Assembly (NCBI GenBank): GCA_003427395.1 | Contig: BFEA01000606.1 | Location: forward strand, 411,200 to 451,904 | DNA length: 40,705 nt | Direction: 5' to 3' | Origin: Chara braunii | Taxonomy: Eukaryota > Streptophyta > Charophyceae > Charales > Characeae | Shown here: piece by piece, positions 30,691 to 39,904 of the stretch | How the letters are laid out: every line of letters begins with the position of its first letter | Numbering within the stretch: position 1 is the first letter of the stretch | The notes under the pieces: model-generated | The model's database searches: none | The model's input: the letters and a program-made list of their open reading frames with translations, nothing else | What the model was told of the DNA's origin: nothing | Position numbers and translations under genes: made by a program

Positions 30691-31109
30691 AATGCTGACC
30701 GAGAACTCATAAAGGTTTTAAGGAGTGTTGGTCTCGCTCTCCATCTGTTCCAAATCACAAGACCTATTGCTCACTTAAAACGTGGTGGGACGCATCTCGA
30801 GTTGGCAAACGAATTATTGGTAGGGTAATGGTCTTGAGTGCTGGTCACACTGAGGTAGGATAGTGTGATAGGGGGTGCGCTAGGAGCATTGACGTAAGGA
30901 TGGGATGGGAGGTGGTCCCATAATCCAGGAGACCCGCGACCTACTACTCCAGGTGTTCACTCTGTAGATAGTGACTGGCCTCTGCAACACCATGGTGCAA
31001 AAGAAAAAGGTTACATTGCTAAAGTAGCCTGGGAAACAATGTCACATACAAGAGCACAAGGTGGCTTAGGCCTTTCTGGATCCACACCATCAGAATCTGG
31101 CACTTCGAA
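30691..31109 (+). pseudogene. LINE A region after RT, heavily decayed
   Basis: Scraps of the post-RT region remain, such as VAWETMSHTRAQGGLGL near 31020-31070. This corresponds to the AWxxxxxPKxxGGLG block seen intact in LINE B. The rest, 30.70-31.00 kb, is full of stops and shifts. Confidence 0.6.
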
Positions 31110-31187
31110 GTTGTCATCCATCATCCCATCATCTCATAATTCCTTTAAATGACCAATTGAAGGAATGATGGGATGATGAATGACAAC
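31110..31187. repeat. Perfect-armed palindrome within LINE A
   Basis: GTTGTCAT ... CATCATCCCATCAT at 31110-31131 pairs with ATGATGGGATGATG ... ATGACAAC at 31166-31187. The pairing extends by TTCCTT/AAGGAA closer to the centre, after a 6-7 base bulge. It interrupts the coding remnant and so arose after the LINE decayed or as part of its decay. Confidence 0.75.
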
Positions 31188-31863
31188 TCGAAAATTTGGA
31201 TAAGGTTCGCAGAGTATGTGATCAGCCCGGAGTGGCGCCTTTCGGAGCCAAGCCACGTCTGCATCTGCCTCCTTAGGTCGTCCTTTGTTGAAAAAAAGGG
31301 CAAAGTCTCGAGTATGGCAAGATATTCTATCCGCTCGGAGCAAGTTGCAGCCTAGGAACTTCAATTCGCCCACGTCGAAGCAGCAGGTGGATAATCAAAT
31401 CTTGTTCGACAACCCGCTAATACTGCAAGCGAATCAGGAAAGCTTCTCAGCAGAAGAAGGGGGAGGAGCGTTTGGTAAATCCTGGATCGAAAGAGGGATC
31501 CTTCAGGTCAAACACATCAGGGACGAAAATAAAGACCAATGGATCTCAGAAGAGGAACTGGAAAAAAAAAAACTGTCAAAACTACGTATAGAGCCTATCA
31601 ACATCTTCAGGAACTGATTTCAGTGGTTCCCACGCCTTGGACCAGTCTCCTGAAGTCAGAGGTGGAACACAGCATGGGCGCGTGGGTCTTTGACGAGAGC
31701 ACGCCAGAACGAGTTTGGTAGAGTGGAGGAATGAAGCATTCCATTGAGAGTGAAGGTAGAGTCGAGAGAGAATTTTAGCGATTTGGTGTCTGGAATGCGA
31801 GGCGAGGAGTGGAGCATTCCACTGAGAGTGAAGGTAGAGTTATGGTGTATATTTTGATAGCAA
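31188..31863 (+). pseudogene. LINE A C-terminal region
   Basis: Two frames carry coding-like sequence: WQDILSARSKLQ near 31312, then LFDNPLILQANQESF ... SWIERGILQVKHIRDE near 31405-31530, and VVPTPWTSLLKS near 31623. These match the region between RT and the C-terminus in L1-type elements and parallel LINE B (SLFNNTWIRD ... GVTGIKDIWDE). The tail ends with ESTPERVW at 31697-31720. After that comes a roughly 100-bp internal duplication that encodes WSIPLRVK twice, and a TGA near 31857. A very similar tail stands alone at 36.55 kb. Confidence 0.65.
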
Positions 31864-32366
31864 TTATCTGTTGTTCCCCTCTATCATGCACAATTATAAG
31901 AACATTCTACGTTCCAGCTCCTCTACTTCAATCTCCTCGCTACGAAACCAGATTTCAGACTCCTTCCTGATGCTCCCGTCTATTCCCCGGATTGACACAA
32001 ACTCTCTTTCGTCTTCTAACCTTTTACGAAGTGTTTGACTCTCTTCCGCTTCTTCAAAATTTGGCTTGCAGTCCGATTGACCACAACTTTGGAGATACAT
32101 ACGTCTGTTGCCCACTGCTGTACCGTGCTGGTCTTGACAAGTTGTTTCTTGGTAATCCGACTTTCTCCCTCTGTGAAGATGATCAGTCCAAGTTGTTGGG
32201 AGCATGTCGTGTGCCTATGTGAAGTCTGGGTTAAGTAAGGTGGCAAAAGGGAACCCGAAGGGATCATTCGGGACAGGTTACTGCCTACATAAACACAAGG
32301 ACGTTAGTCGATGGCGCCCTATATGTCCAACCTATTCTGAAGGTGGAATCACTGGTGGGAAACGTG
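31864..32366 (+). pseudogene. Penelope-like element, part 1 (N-terminal to RT)
   Basis: A coding-like reading begins around 32070 (DHNFGDTYVCCPLLYRAGLDKLF). It shifts frame near 32220 and continues SGLSKVAKGNPKG, then GTGYCLHKHKDVSRWRPI and GGITGGKR up to 32365. This is the sequence expected just before the first RT block of a Penelope-type element. It stops exactly where LINE B begins and continues at 34708 in the same sense. Minus-strand frames over this stretch (31894-32267) are shadows. 31864-32070 shows no clear coding. Confidence 0.6.
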
Positions 32367-32605
32367 GGGACCCTGAGTTAATGCTAGGGTAGCTGATAAG
32401 AGCAACACCTGGTGGAAATCGGGTCCAGCGTCCCTCACATTTGGCAATTGGAATACATTTGAAAACTGTACAACCGATAGTCTCTGCACTAGCTCTGACC
32501 TTTGAGTTTTGTTGTAAAGGACCTCTTCACCCTCCCATAATGCACTTGATGTATCAATCTTACCTAGACCTTACAACAGTAAAGAGGGGTTGATGGGAAG
32601 ACTGT

Positions 32606-32974
32606 CTATACCTCCTCCTCCTGTCCATCTGTAACTGAATCTCTTCCATACCATGATAATGGCACCAGTGCATTCTGAGGAAGCGTGAAAAGGCTAGGGA
32701 ACTCATTGGCCGGACGAAGGGGTATCGATGGATCCACGTACGTCCACTCATTAAACCAAAGTTTGTAATCTCTGATAAGTTCTTGTTCTCCCTCCTTCCC
32801 TTTTCCCTCCCAATCCACCCACCCTATTTTCCCCCCCTTCCCTCCCCCCAGCCAGTTACTGCTGAAGTTTTGAAAATTTTTCTTGATTTCAGCTTTGGAA
32901 GAGTTGAATTGGATTTTTTCCTTTATCGTGATCCATTGATCGAGAATTTTTGTTTGGATTTGCTGTTTTCTCAT
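32606..32974 (-). pseudogene. LINE B ORF2, extreme C-terminal tail
   Basis: An open minus frame of 122 codons that ends in an acidic tail. It contains a Gly/Lys-rich patch (GGGKGGKIGW) and WTYVDPSIPLRP ... ALVPLSWYGRD. The SIPLR ... LPLSFW pattern recurs in the LINE A tail and at 36.55 kb, so a C-terminal module appears to be shared by these LINE families. Its function is unknown to me. Confidence 0.6.
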
Positions 32975-33093
32975 TCAAAGGTGTTCCTTTTTGTCCAGAT
33001 CGCCCAAAGGACTACGCTTCTACCTATGGTGAATAGATTTTGAGAGAAATTATCTTTCTGTTCAAGTGACCAATGCGCTAGGAGAATTGCTCT

Positions 33094-33667
33094 TCATTCG
33101 CAGGGCCATTTTTCTGTGGTTTCTAGTTGTTCCCATGTATGATCCCACCACCTCCAAAGCCAGATAGAGCCTAGGCACTCTAGGACCAAGTGCTCTATTG
33201 TTTCTGGTATTTTCCTACTTGGATATGCCGATTGGCAGAGTTTACACCACGGTTCTGCTATGCCTAGAGAGGACCTATTTATCAACCAATCATTGGTCAG
33301 GCTGGAGAGATGATATCTTTGAAGGTTTGATCTTGGAGTCTTTGAACCATTTAATGTTCCTCAATTTTTCCTTGCCTGTATTCAGGTGTTTCATCCATCT
33401 CTCCTCTACTTTATCTTTCAGGTTAATTTTTGGTCGAATCATACGATAGGTTGATTTGACAGATAAGGTATGCAGGTGTATGCTGTGTTTTCTGTTGAGA
33501 TTTTTCTTTGTTCCCCATGACCAACAAGGGTCTATCGGTAGATCTGCAATGCCAGTTGCAGGTTGAAAAGCCAGCCACGACTGTGTATCCCGTGAGAGAA
33601 CTCTAATTCTGAAGATGTTTTCCATTGGTAACCAAGCTGGATTGTTATCTGTTTTGGTGTTGAGCAC
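33094..33667 (-). pseudogene. LINE B ORF2, zinc-binding C-terminal domain (zf-RVT type)
   Basis: Two successive minus frames are involved. 33667-33290 has a WLPMENIFRIR start, then KSTYRMIRPK and KVEERWMKHLNTG, the helical stretch before the zinc site. 33285-33094 has WCKLCQ (C-x2-C), then ETIEHLVLECLGSIWLWRWW (H-x4-C), the complete four-ligand pattern of the zf-RVT family in plant LINEs. A frameshift or short stop lies between them at about 33288. Confidence 0.85.
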
Positions 33668-33707
33668 GTTGTCTTCTTTTAATTCGTATTGCTCAATTAA
33701 GGCTTGT

Positions 33708-34448
33708 TTATCCGCTGCTTGGATTCCCTTTTATTGCTACCCAATCACTTTCATGGAACCTCTTCCCTCTCCTGAGTACTCTGATCCATTCAGTGGGGAT
33801 CAGATCCACTATCCTTTCTAGATTGCTTTGCACGTGGTGACAATGTTTTAGTTTGTCCTTGAGAATTTGATGAGGAATCCAGTCCCTATCCGTTTCATCC
33901 CAGATATCTTTGATCCCGGTCACTCCGTTTCTGATCCAACCCTTCCATGGGCTGTCATTGCAATGGAGTGTGGTGCCATGATGATCTCTTATCCATGTAT
34001 TATTAAAGAGAGATCGGCGACTGATCTCTTCCCATCTTTCCGGGAAATGTGCATCAGGTAAGGGTAATTTCCTCCATGTTTTGAGGATGGTTGGCCAAAA
34101 GGGATCTTTAGCAATATCTACCCTTGCTGCTGCCCTGTTAGACAATTGAGCCATATCTGTTCCTTGGGTTGAGCTTCTTGGTACAGGCCAGTTTCTGTTT
34201 TCCAGCCACATGGCTGGGTCTACGTTCTCCTCTGTCTGTGGGGCAAGTCTCCTTAGTTGTTCCCATGCTAAGCCACTCCAGGGAGTTTGGGGATCGAGTA
34301 GCAATCTCTTAATCCATTGGATGGAGAGGGCCTTCGCTTGGGGTGTTGGGTCAATGATTCCCAAGCCACCCTTGGCTTTTGGTTGAATGATGGAGGACCA
34401 AGCTACTCTGTTAATGACATTCTTATATTCATGGTTACCTCTCCACAA
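33708..34448 (-). pseudogene. LINE B ORF2, region after RT (246 codons open)
   Basis: The longest open coding frame of the window. It starts within WRGNHEYKNVINRVAWSSI, followed by PKAKGGLGIIDP, the block that follows the RT domain in L1-type ORF2. Then come many Trp-containing segments (LNPW/TPWSGLAWEQL, RSLFNNTWIRD, GVTGIKDIWDETDRDW). Upstream, 34449-34690 carries the adjoining thumb sequence (GRALVINNVVLASIWY) after a frameshift. The endonuclease and catalytic RT part are missing because of 5' truncation, the usual outcome of incomplete target-primed reverse transcription. Confidence 0.85.
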
Positions 34449-34695
34449 AAACGCTGTAAGTTGTTGTTGAAGGGATTTAGTCCACTTAGTGTCTAAAGCC
34501 CAAATCGCATCGCTGACTTGTACCAGATAGAGGCTAGGACCACATTGTTTATCACCAATGCTCTACCCATTATCGATGTGTGCTTGTTCTTCCAAAGTTC
34601 TAATTTGATTTGAGCGCTTTGATAAATATTCTCCTCATTGATTATTGGTTTCCCTTCGGCTGATAATGATATACCCAGAACCCTTATAGGCCTAT

Positions 34696-35760
34696 CATGG
34701 GGAACATGTGGCGAATGCTGTAAATATTATGTTATGGAAACTCCCCTCTGAGTCTAATTTGAATGTTCGTAGTACACAGGATCTCATTTCCAGGATCACA
34801 GTGTTGAATCAACGGGTGAAAAAAGACGAAATGTTGATTGGGTCATCTTTCGATATTAAGGAGATGTTTTCCAATCTCTCTCACGATTCTATTCTTAGGG
34901 CACTAAGATGGGTAATAGATTTTTGGGAGGTGAAGGGTTTCAGAGGAGTGGAGATAAAATCAAGAGGCAAAGAAGCCAAGTTAATCCGTTCTCGCAAGGA
35001 GGATGGTTGGGTGCTATTATCTTCCGGGTCGATCTTTAAATTAATTTCTTCTGAATTAAGAAATTCTTACGTAGTTATCCCGCAGAAACTGGTTCGACAG
35101 ACCGTTGGGATCCCGATGGGAAATCCTCCAGCCCCGCTTTGGTGTGCTTATTGTGCACCTTCAATAAGTTTAGATCCTCCCTCGGTAATGATTCACGGTT
35201 GTTCTACGGGTTTCGTCTTGTGGATGATGTGTCTGTCCTTGCGATTTTTTATTATTATTATTTTTATTTTTATTTTTATTTTTTTTCCCTAAAAAGTCCA
35301 GGGTATTGTAGAGGCCAGTTACTAGGCACACGTTTGATTGTAAGAAAGGCTGTGCGCGACCACTGAACCATGGCAAAGAGATGCTACAGAAGTTTAAGTC
35401 CTGCCATGACAATAATCTGGTGTTGGAGCAAACAGATCAGGGTGACTTTTGGGATTTCTTGGGTTGTGCATTGAAGGAGCAAAATCGACGGAAAATTAAT
35501 TTTTCGAAGTATTCAAGATTACGTCTCCTTTTCCAGTCCGCAGCAGAAGCTGGCCGTTATCGGTTCTTTTCTTCATGGCACCAAGACCTTCACCACTGTA
35601 TCTGGGACCGAGCTCCCTTTTCTTCTTTCATTGAAGATCGAGTTATGGAAGAGATCCTATCCCGATGACTTTTTTGACTCTGCCCTGATCAACTTTTCGA
35701 AGAAGCATGCAGGACTGTGGTCCGAGTGGATTCCTGTGCTGACCGATTGGCAACGGTTGT
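34696..35760 (+). pseudogene. Penelope-like element, part 2 (reverse transcriptase core)
   Basis: From GTG at 34708 the frame reads ANAVNIMLWKLPSE. SSFDIKEMFSNLSHDSI follows, with the motif A Asp near 34852, then QTVGIPMGNPPAPLW (motif B, about 35098-35142). A one-base shift near 35145 moves the reading to FRSSLGNDSRLFYGF and LVDDVS, with catalytic Asp-Asp at 35223-35228. A T/A-rich tract breaks it at 35247-35292. Reading resumes about 35343 (CARPLNHGKEMLQKFKSCHD, then GDFWDFLGCALK) to 35668 and shifts again to DDFFDSALINFSKK ... LFRRSACRAR, ending about 35782. This is the Penelope/telomerase-like RT type. No GIY-YIG endonuclease is visible downstream. Confidence 0.75.
35247..35292. repeat. 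(TTTTTA)n tract interrupting the Penelope-like RT
   Basis: A run of TTATTATTATTTTTATTTTTA-type repeats replaces coding sequence just after the catalytic Asp-Asp motif. It is either expansion of a short T-rich stretch or the tail of an inserted retroposon. Confidence 0.7.
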
Positions 35761-35782
35761 TTCGACGGTCCGCTTGTAGGGC

Positions 35783-36549
35783 CCGGTGAAAATACTATGG
35801 GACCACGTGTTTTTGTGTTGGGCTCGAACCTGGTACCTATAAAATTCGATGAACAGTTCGTCTTTCCTTTCTTTTCTTTTCTTCTTTTTTCTTTTTTCTT
35901 CTTTTTTCTTTTCTTTTCTTTTCTTTCTTTTCTAAAGCTTTTTCCGGTACTTTCTCGTATATGAGTAGGGCAGTTGTTCGTTTGACAGATGTTTGGTTCG
36001 AGTCTTTTCTCGTGTTCGATGAATTTTTTCGTTTTTTCTTTTTTTGTGTACTCGAGCGTGAAGAAGTATCTAGACAGCCAGGAGTGGTGGGTACTATTGG
36101 TATTGACGAAGTTACTCTTGGTTTTGACGAAGTACGACAGACTGAGTGTGCTACGACTTATCTGTTACTTTGACACAGGATAAATACGTACTTCATTTGC
36201 TAAGTCCGACGTGCGACCGAAGCCCCTGACGATTGGCTGGTGGCGACCAGCCGAAACCGGTCGGGCACGCCGCTCGGATAGTCTCCAATTCCGCCCTGTA
36301 CTTCATGCTTATCATTTGCGGAAGTCGCGTTCTGTTTTTTTCACTATGTGCCATGTGTCACAGTCTTTCTTCTTCTTCTTCTTCTTCTTCTTCTTCTTCT
36401 TCTTCTTCTTTTCTTTTTCTTTTTCTTCTTCTTCTTTCTTCGCGTCAAGCTGTGTCATGCATGGTCGATGGATGCATCACGATTGTCTCATCTAAGTTTG
36501 TGACTGCTTTGCAGATTCACAATTCTCTGCGTGGTAGAGTCGTGGTCCA
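35783..36549. other. Spacer with pyrimidine microsatellites
   Basis: (TTTTC)n at about 35863-35935 and (TTC)n at about 36366-36437. GGCTGGT/ACCAGCC (36236-36253) is a perfect 7-bp stem. A B-box-like minus-strand GGTTCGAGCCC lies at 35820-35830 without a matching A-box. No gene is seen. Confidence 0.45.
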
Positions 36550-36741
36550 GATTTTAAGGACAGCACGGCAGAACGAGTTTGGAGGATTTTGGATTTAGGG
36601 TTTAGGGTCTGGAATGCGAGTCGAGGAAAATGGAGCATTCCACTGAGAGTCAAGGAGCACGGAGCAGTCCAATGTGTGTACTTCAAAGACTGGGCGAAAG
36701 AACGACTCCCTCTACCCTTCAGCTTCTGGAAACAAGAGTAA
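36550..36741 (+). pseudogene. Isolated LINE C-terminal fragment (LINE A family)
   Basis: A 63-codon frame starts inside an element (DFKDSTAERVWRILDLG) and continues RVWNASRGKWSIPLRVKEHG. It ends FSFWKQE with TAA at 36739. It matches the LINE A tail at 31690-31850 in both protein (STPERVW, WSIPLRVK) and DNA (TCTGGAATGCGAG, GCATTCCACTGAGAGT). It has no internal stop, so it shows the family's intact C-terminus better than LINE A does. A stop lies shortly upstream in this frame. Confidence 0.6.
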
Positions 36742-36861
36742 TTAGTAGCAGAGAAGGAAAGCAGGAACAGTTTTTGGGACCAGCCTCCACTTTGCATGTT
36801 GAACCCCTTGCCTGTTCATGGAAAAGGTTTTTCTAAAGCGTCAGGTCAAAAAAGGTTAGAT

Positions 36862-37090
36862 ATGGGACGCTGGACCCGGTTTCCAGCCCAATGGCGTCAC
36901 CCTTAATGATGTAGCGTTTTGATCAGATGTATTCATGGGACGCTGGGCCCGGTTCCCAGCAGGTGATGCTCCCCACCAATAGACGGAGCGGCCCGCCAGG
37001 CAAAGCCTCAATCCCGGTGGTTCTCTTACCACCACCAGGATAGAGGCCTTGTANAAGGGCCTNTTCAAAAAAAAAAAAAAAAAAAAAAAA
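36862..37090 (+). mobile_element. SINE-like repeat with A24 tail
   Basis: About 230 bp ending in A24 (37067-37090). It carries a 73-bp spaced duplication of ATGGGACGCTGG(A/G)CCCGGTT at 36862 and 36935. Each copy folds as GCTGGA/TCCAGC or GCTGGG/CCCAGC. The 3' part contains CCACCACCAGG and an AGGCC/GGCCT stem. Similar hairpins occur at 39736-39780 and more weakly at 23698-23735. No RNA polymerase III boxes are convincing, so the SINE name rests on size and tail only. Confidence 0.5.
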
Positions 37091-37099
37091 GGTCTAGAC

Positions 37100-37866
37100 T
37101 CCCTCCCGCTGGTTGCCTACAAACCAAACGTAGGAATGAGGACGTCTAGAGATCAAGCAGTCAGAAAACCTCAGCAGGTAGCTTCAAGACGGCTGGAGAA
37201 GGCTACGAGAATGGGCTGTCCAGCCAGCCAGATTGGCGTGCCTTTTGGAAATCATTTACTACCTGGCTCGCTGCACAGAAAGACGCGAGTCCGCTATGGC
37301 TACAGTCCTTCCTGGTGGTTACTACAGCAGTATGATTGAACCAGAAAGGTGTGGAGTTGAATCTGACTTGCAGTCGATGTGACTGATTGGTGATGGGAAA
37401 ACAACTCGCATCTGTGGGTCTATTGTCCTCTGGCTGATGAGCTGTGGATATGGTGGCTGGATCTAAGGGACAAAACCGCTGGCTTCGCCTAGGCTTGGAC
37501 GGACGACTGGATTCTATAAGGTATCCTGCCAAACCAAGAAGGAGGCTGCAACAGCGGTTGGGGGTATGTAGCCCTGCATTGTAGGTGGATGATTGTTCAG
37601 GAAATTTGGAGGGCGAGAAACTCCCAAGTTTTCAAGAAAAACAAGACTGAATTCAGGATCAACAGCACCAGATAAAGGAGAACATTAGGCGCACTCTTTT
37701 GGCGGACTGGCAGGGCTGCCCAAGAAGTAAGAAGGGCTTACTTCGGTTCATGGGTACATGGGCTAAAGAAAACGGATTTGTCTCAGTCTCGTCGAATCGC
37801 AAAGTCAAACCCTGACAGCGCCGTAGTTCTCTTTTTTAAGTTTTCTCAAAAAAAAAAAAAAAAAAA
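37100..37866 (+). mobile_element. LINE C: 3' fragment of an L1-type LINE with poly-A
   Basis: The plus reading QPDWRAFWKSFTTWLAAQKD continues through a TGA that probably replaces a Trp codon to LNQKGVELNLTCSRCD (C-x2-C). After a frameshift, SHLWVYCPLADELWIWW gives H-x4-C, completing the zf-RVT site. Further shifts lead to RWMIVQEIWRARNSQVFKKN near 37585, the helical block at the end of plant L1 ORF2 proteins. The fragment ends in A19 at 37848-37866. The segment directly before the tail (37812-37847) is repeated directly after it (37867-37904). Confidence 0.7.
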
Positions 37867-37904
37867 CTGACTGCGCCGTAGTTTTCTCTTTTTTCATTTT
37901 TCTC

Positions 37905-38189
37905 CTAACATCTCATCGCGATAGTGGGGAAGTTTCAATTTCGTAAAAACGCAATATACTAGAATTACCACAGTCAAAGAATTCTGCTGCTAACATTGTC
38001 TCGCTTATCCCCGTTCAGAACGAAGAAGCACTCGGCTCATGAGCCAAGCCAATTAAGTTGCACGTGGTTGAAACGGCAGAAAATAGTACACAACCCACAA
38101 CTCGCAGATGGTTAAAGGTGGGATGTGTGCGGTGAAGGATGTCATTAGATCCGAGTACCTCTGGGCCTCAAGCCATCCTCCGTGCAAGC
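37905..38189. other. Short spacer
   Basis: No gene or repeat is recognised, apart from the start of the hairpin-bearing tRNA-like element that follows. Confidence 0.4.
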
Positions 38190-38268
38190 CGTGCAAAGCA
38201 CGGACTCGAACCGGGGACTTCGGCCCCAAGAGGCACCACGTATCGTAACCACTACAGCCAGGACACGG
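38190..38268 (-). ncRNA. tRNA-like sequence with intact A and B boxes (SINE head or tRNA relic)
   Basis: On the minus strand TGGCTGTAGTGG (38249-38260) matches the RNA polymerase III A-box. GGTTCGAGTCC (38202-38212) matches the B-box exactly. They are 36 nt apart, normal tRNA spacing. CCGTG at the 5' end pairs with CACGG at the 3' end as a short acceptor-like stem. The T-arm pairs at four of five positions. The anticodon arm cannot be drawn normally. GGGGCCGAAGTCCCC directly before the B-box would leave no variable loop. It is therefore more likely a tRNA-derived SINE promoter or relic than a working tRNA. Confidence 0.5.
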
Positions 38269-39735
38269 TGTTCAAATTTAAAGTGGAACCATACGGGCCA
38301 AGTGATATCCCCACCCACCCCTGCAAGGCTGTAATGTCCACACTCAGCGCACACCACACACAACAATGTCATGACACGGACGCTGGCAATCACCGCGCAC
38401 ACTTCGCTCCAAGTAGCACATGGCCCCCATCGGCAGCACGGCCAGGATTGCATAAGACGGTGCAGGTGATGAGCGACATGAATGCGGCCAGGGTGTCCGT
38501 CCAGGAGTTGAAGAGATGGTGCACGTGAGTGGATGGTTGATCGAAAATGGAACGTTGTGACGTGTAACGTATACTTTCCTACATGACGGGTTTTGCTATT
38601 GAAAAGGATCGTGCTGGTTTGTCATACCTCTTTTCAAAAATTGGACTCTCCCTGCTGCAAATCCATCCCGCAGACATTTCATGTGCGCAGTGAATTCCTT
38701 GTTTATAACTCCAAGCAGTTTTTTCGCGACACGGAAAACGCAGAAAACAAAACGTTTTTTTTTTTTTTCGCGAGACAGACAGAACGGATGGAGTGACAGA
38801 GAGACGGAGCGACAGAGATAGAAACAGAAAGGGACAGGGACAGAGAAACATAAGGACAGAATGAGAGAGGACACAATAAAAAAAAGGGTACGGGGAGCTC
38901 ACTGGACGGACAGAACCCCATAAAATGTCCCTAGAAAGTACTTCTCAATTTTGAACAATTAAAGAACACCTGAAGTTTTATGAGATGACTGTTTTCCTGA
39001 ATGAATATAACCAAAAAGTGTGGAAATGTGAGTCGCGGAAGCCCTAGTCTGAGTACGCCCTCGAATCTGTTCCCTAAGATACCCGCCGCATATATAGAAC
39101 GACCCCAAGAGTGGACTTAGTGCCAAAGGACTTAGTGCCAAAGAAGCCTGCCGGCAATTCGAACCGCCGAGCTTTAAAGCTCAAATACATGCAAGGGAGA
39201 AAACGAAAATGGATGCATGTAATAACAAACTAAAAGAAAAAAAAAAAAAAAAAATAACAGTAGAAGAGTCACAAAAATAAAAAAATAAAAAATAAAATAT
39301 AAGGGGAAAAAAAAAAAAAAATTAAAAAAAAAAAAAAAAAACCTAAGCTTGCCCTCGTTGATGACATCAAATTACAGACGTCGATAAACAGGACGCCCCG
39401 AATAATCCAGCTAAGAAAATAACTTCACCGCGTCCAGCAATAATCGTGACAGCCTCCAAAACGGAACGAGTCGAAATTTAAAAACAATTTTCAATCCAAA
39501 TGAACGAAAACAAAAAGAAACAGACCCTTCGTAGTTGCCCTTCCGACCCCCAAGTTACTACGCGCGTCGCAGCTCTTCTGCTAGCACACAATGCATGGGC
39601 AAATATACCCAAGCCAGCAAGCTGGGCACAGCTATCTACTTCTCCCTGTACAGCTGACAACAAACAGTTCATTCACTATACGGGTGAACATACCACTCAC
39701 ATTCACGCACTCCCACACCAGAGCGAAAATCTCAG
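38269..39735. other. Spacer downstream of the kinase gene
   Basis: Contains a T-rich run at 38756-38768, a degenerate GACAGAGA-type purine repeat (38770-38880), a GGACTTAGTGCCAAA tandem duplication (39114-39143) and A-rich tracts at 39236-39345. A partial T-arm-like minus-strand GGTTCGAATTGCCGG lies near 39150-39165. Open frames here show no domain. Confidence 0.4.
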
Positions 39736-39780
39736 AGACGCTGGACCCGTTTTCCAGCGGGTGCTACTCCCCATCGCCAA
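39736..39780. repeat. Copy of the GCTGGACCCGTTTTCCAGC hairpin repeat
   Basis: GACGCTGGACCCGTTTTCCA folds as GCTGGA/TCCAGC. It is followed by GGGTGCTACTCCCCATCGCC, which matches the second half of the SINE-like repeat (AGGTGATGCTCCCCACCAAT at 36960). It lies in the probable 3' untranslated region of the kinase gene. Confidence 0.6.
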
Positions 39781-39904
39781 CGCCAGATTGGAGTAACCAC
39801 CAACGAAGATTCATGTTCCACATGAGCCCGCATCGGAACCCTTCCGCTTCCCAGATCGTCCTCACACGACGAATACCTATGGAGACAAGGTTTTCTTCAT
39901 CGGA

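Larger units (their letters stand above)
25367..31863 (+). mobile_element. LINE A: degenerate L1-type non-LTR retrotransposon
   Basis: In order on the plus strand: an ORF1 remnant (25.37-27.12 kb), a later insertion (27.29-27.95), a continuing coding scrap (27.95-28.39), APE-type endonuclease (28.4-29.1), a linker (to 29.72), RT (29.74-30.69) and a C-terminal region (31.01-31.86). Frameshifts and stops occur throughout and the FADD motif is missing, so it cannot move by itself. Neither a target duplication nor a poly-A tail was found. The overall order is that of plant L1-type elements. Confidence 0.85.
32367..34695 (-). mobile_element. LINE B: 5'-truncated L1-type LINE inserted in the Penelope-like element
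   Basis: It runs on the minus strand from 34695 to 32367. It starts within the RT thumb region (RVLGISLS, near 34680) and goes through to a 3' untranslated part at 32605-32367. The flanks are GGTGGGAAACGTG at 32354-32366 and CATGGGGAACATGTG at 34696-34710, a diverged candidate target-site duplication. Removing LINE B rejoins the Penelope reading in frame (Arg-Val-Ala). There is no poly-A at the 3' end. It is better preserved than LINE A. Confidence 0.8.

Noticed and set aside
31894-32267. Minus-strand frames with a coiled-coil look (LRKRLEDEREF)
   Set aside because: The plus strand here carries the better-supported Penelope-like reading that continues beyond LINE B, so the minus frames are shadows.
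35820-35830. Minus-strand GGTTCGAGCCC as a polymerase III B-box
   Set aside because: No A-box at tRNA spacing and no fold; an isolated 11-base match.
36594-36607. Two TTTAGGG units as interstitial telomere sequence next to a Penelope-like element
   Set aside because: Only two units, and they fall inside the LINE C-terminal reading (RILDLGFRVW), so chance is sufficient.
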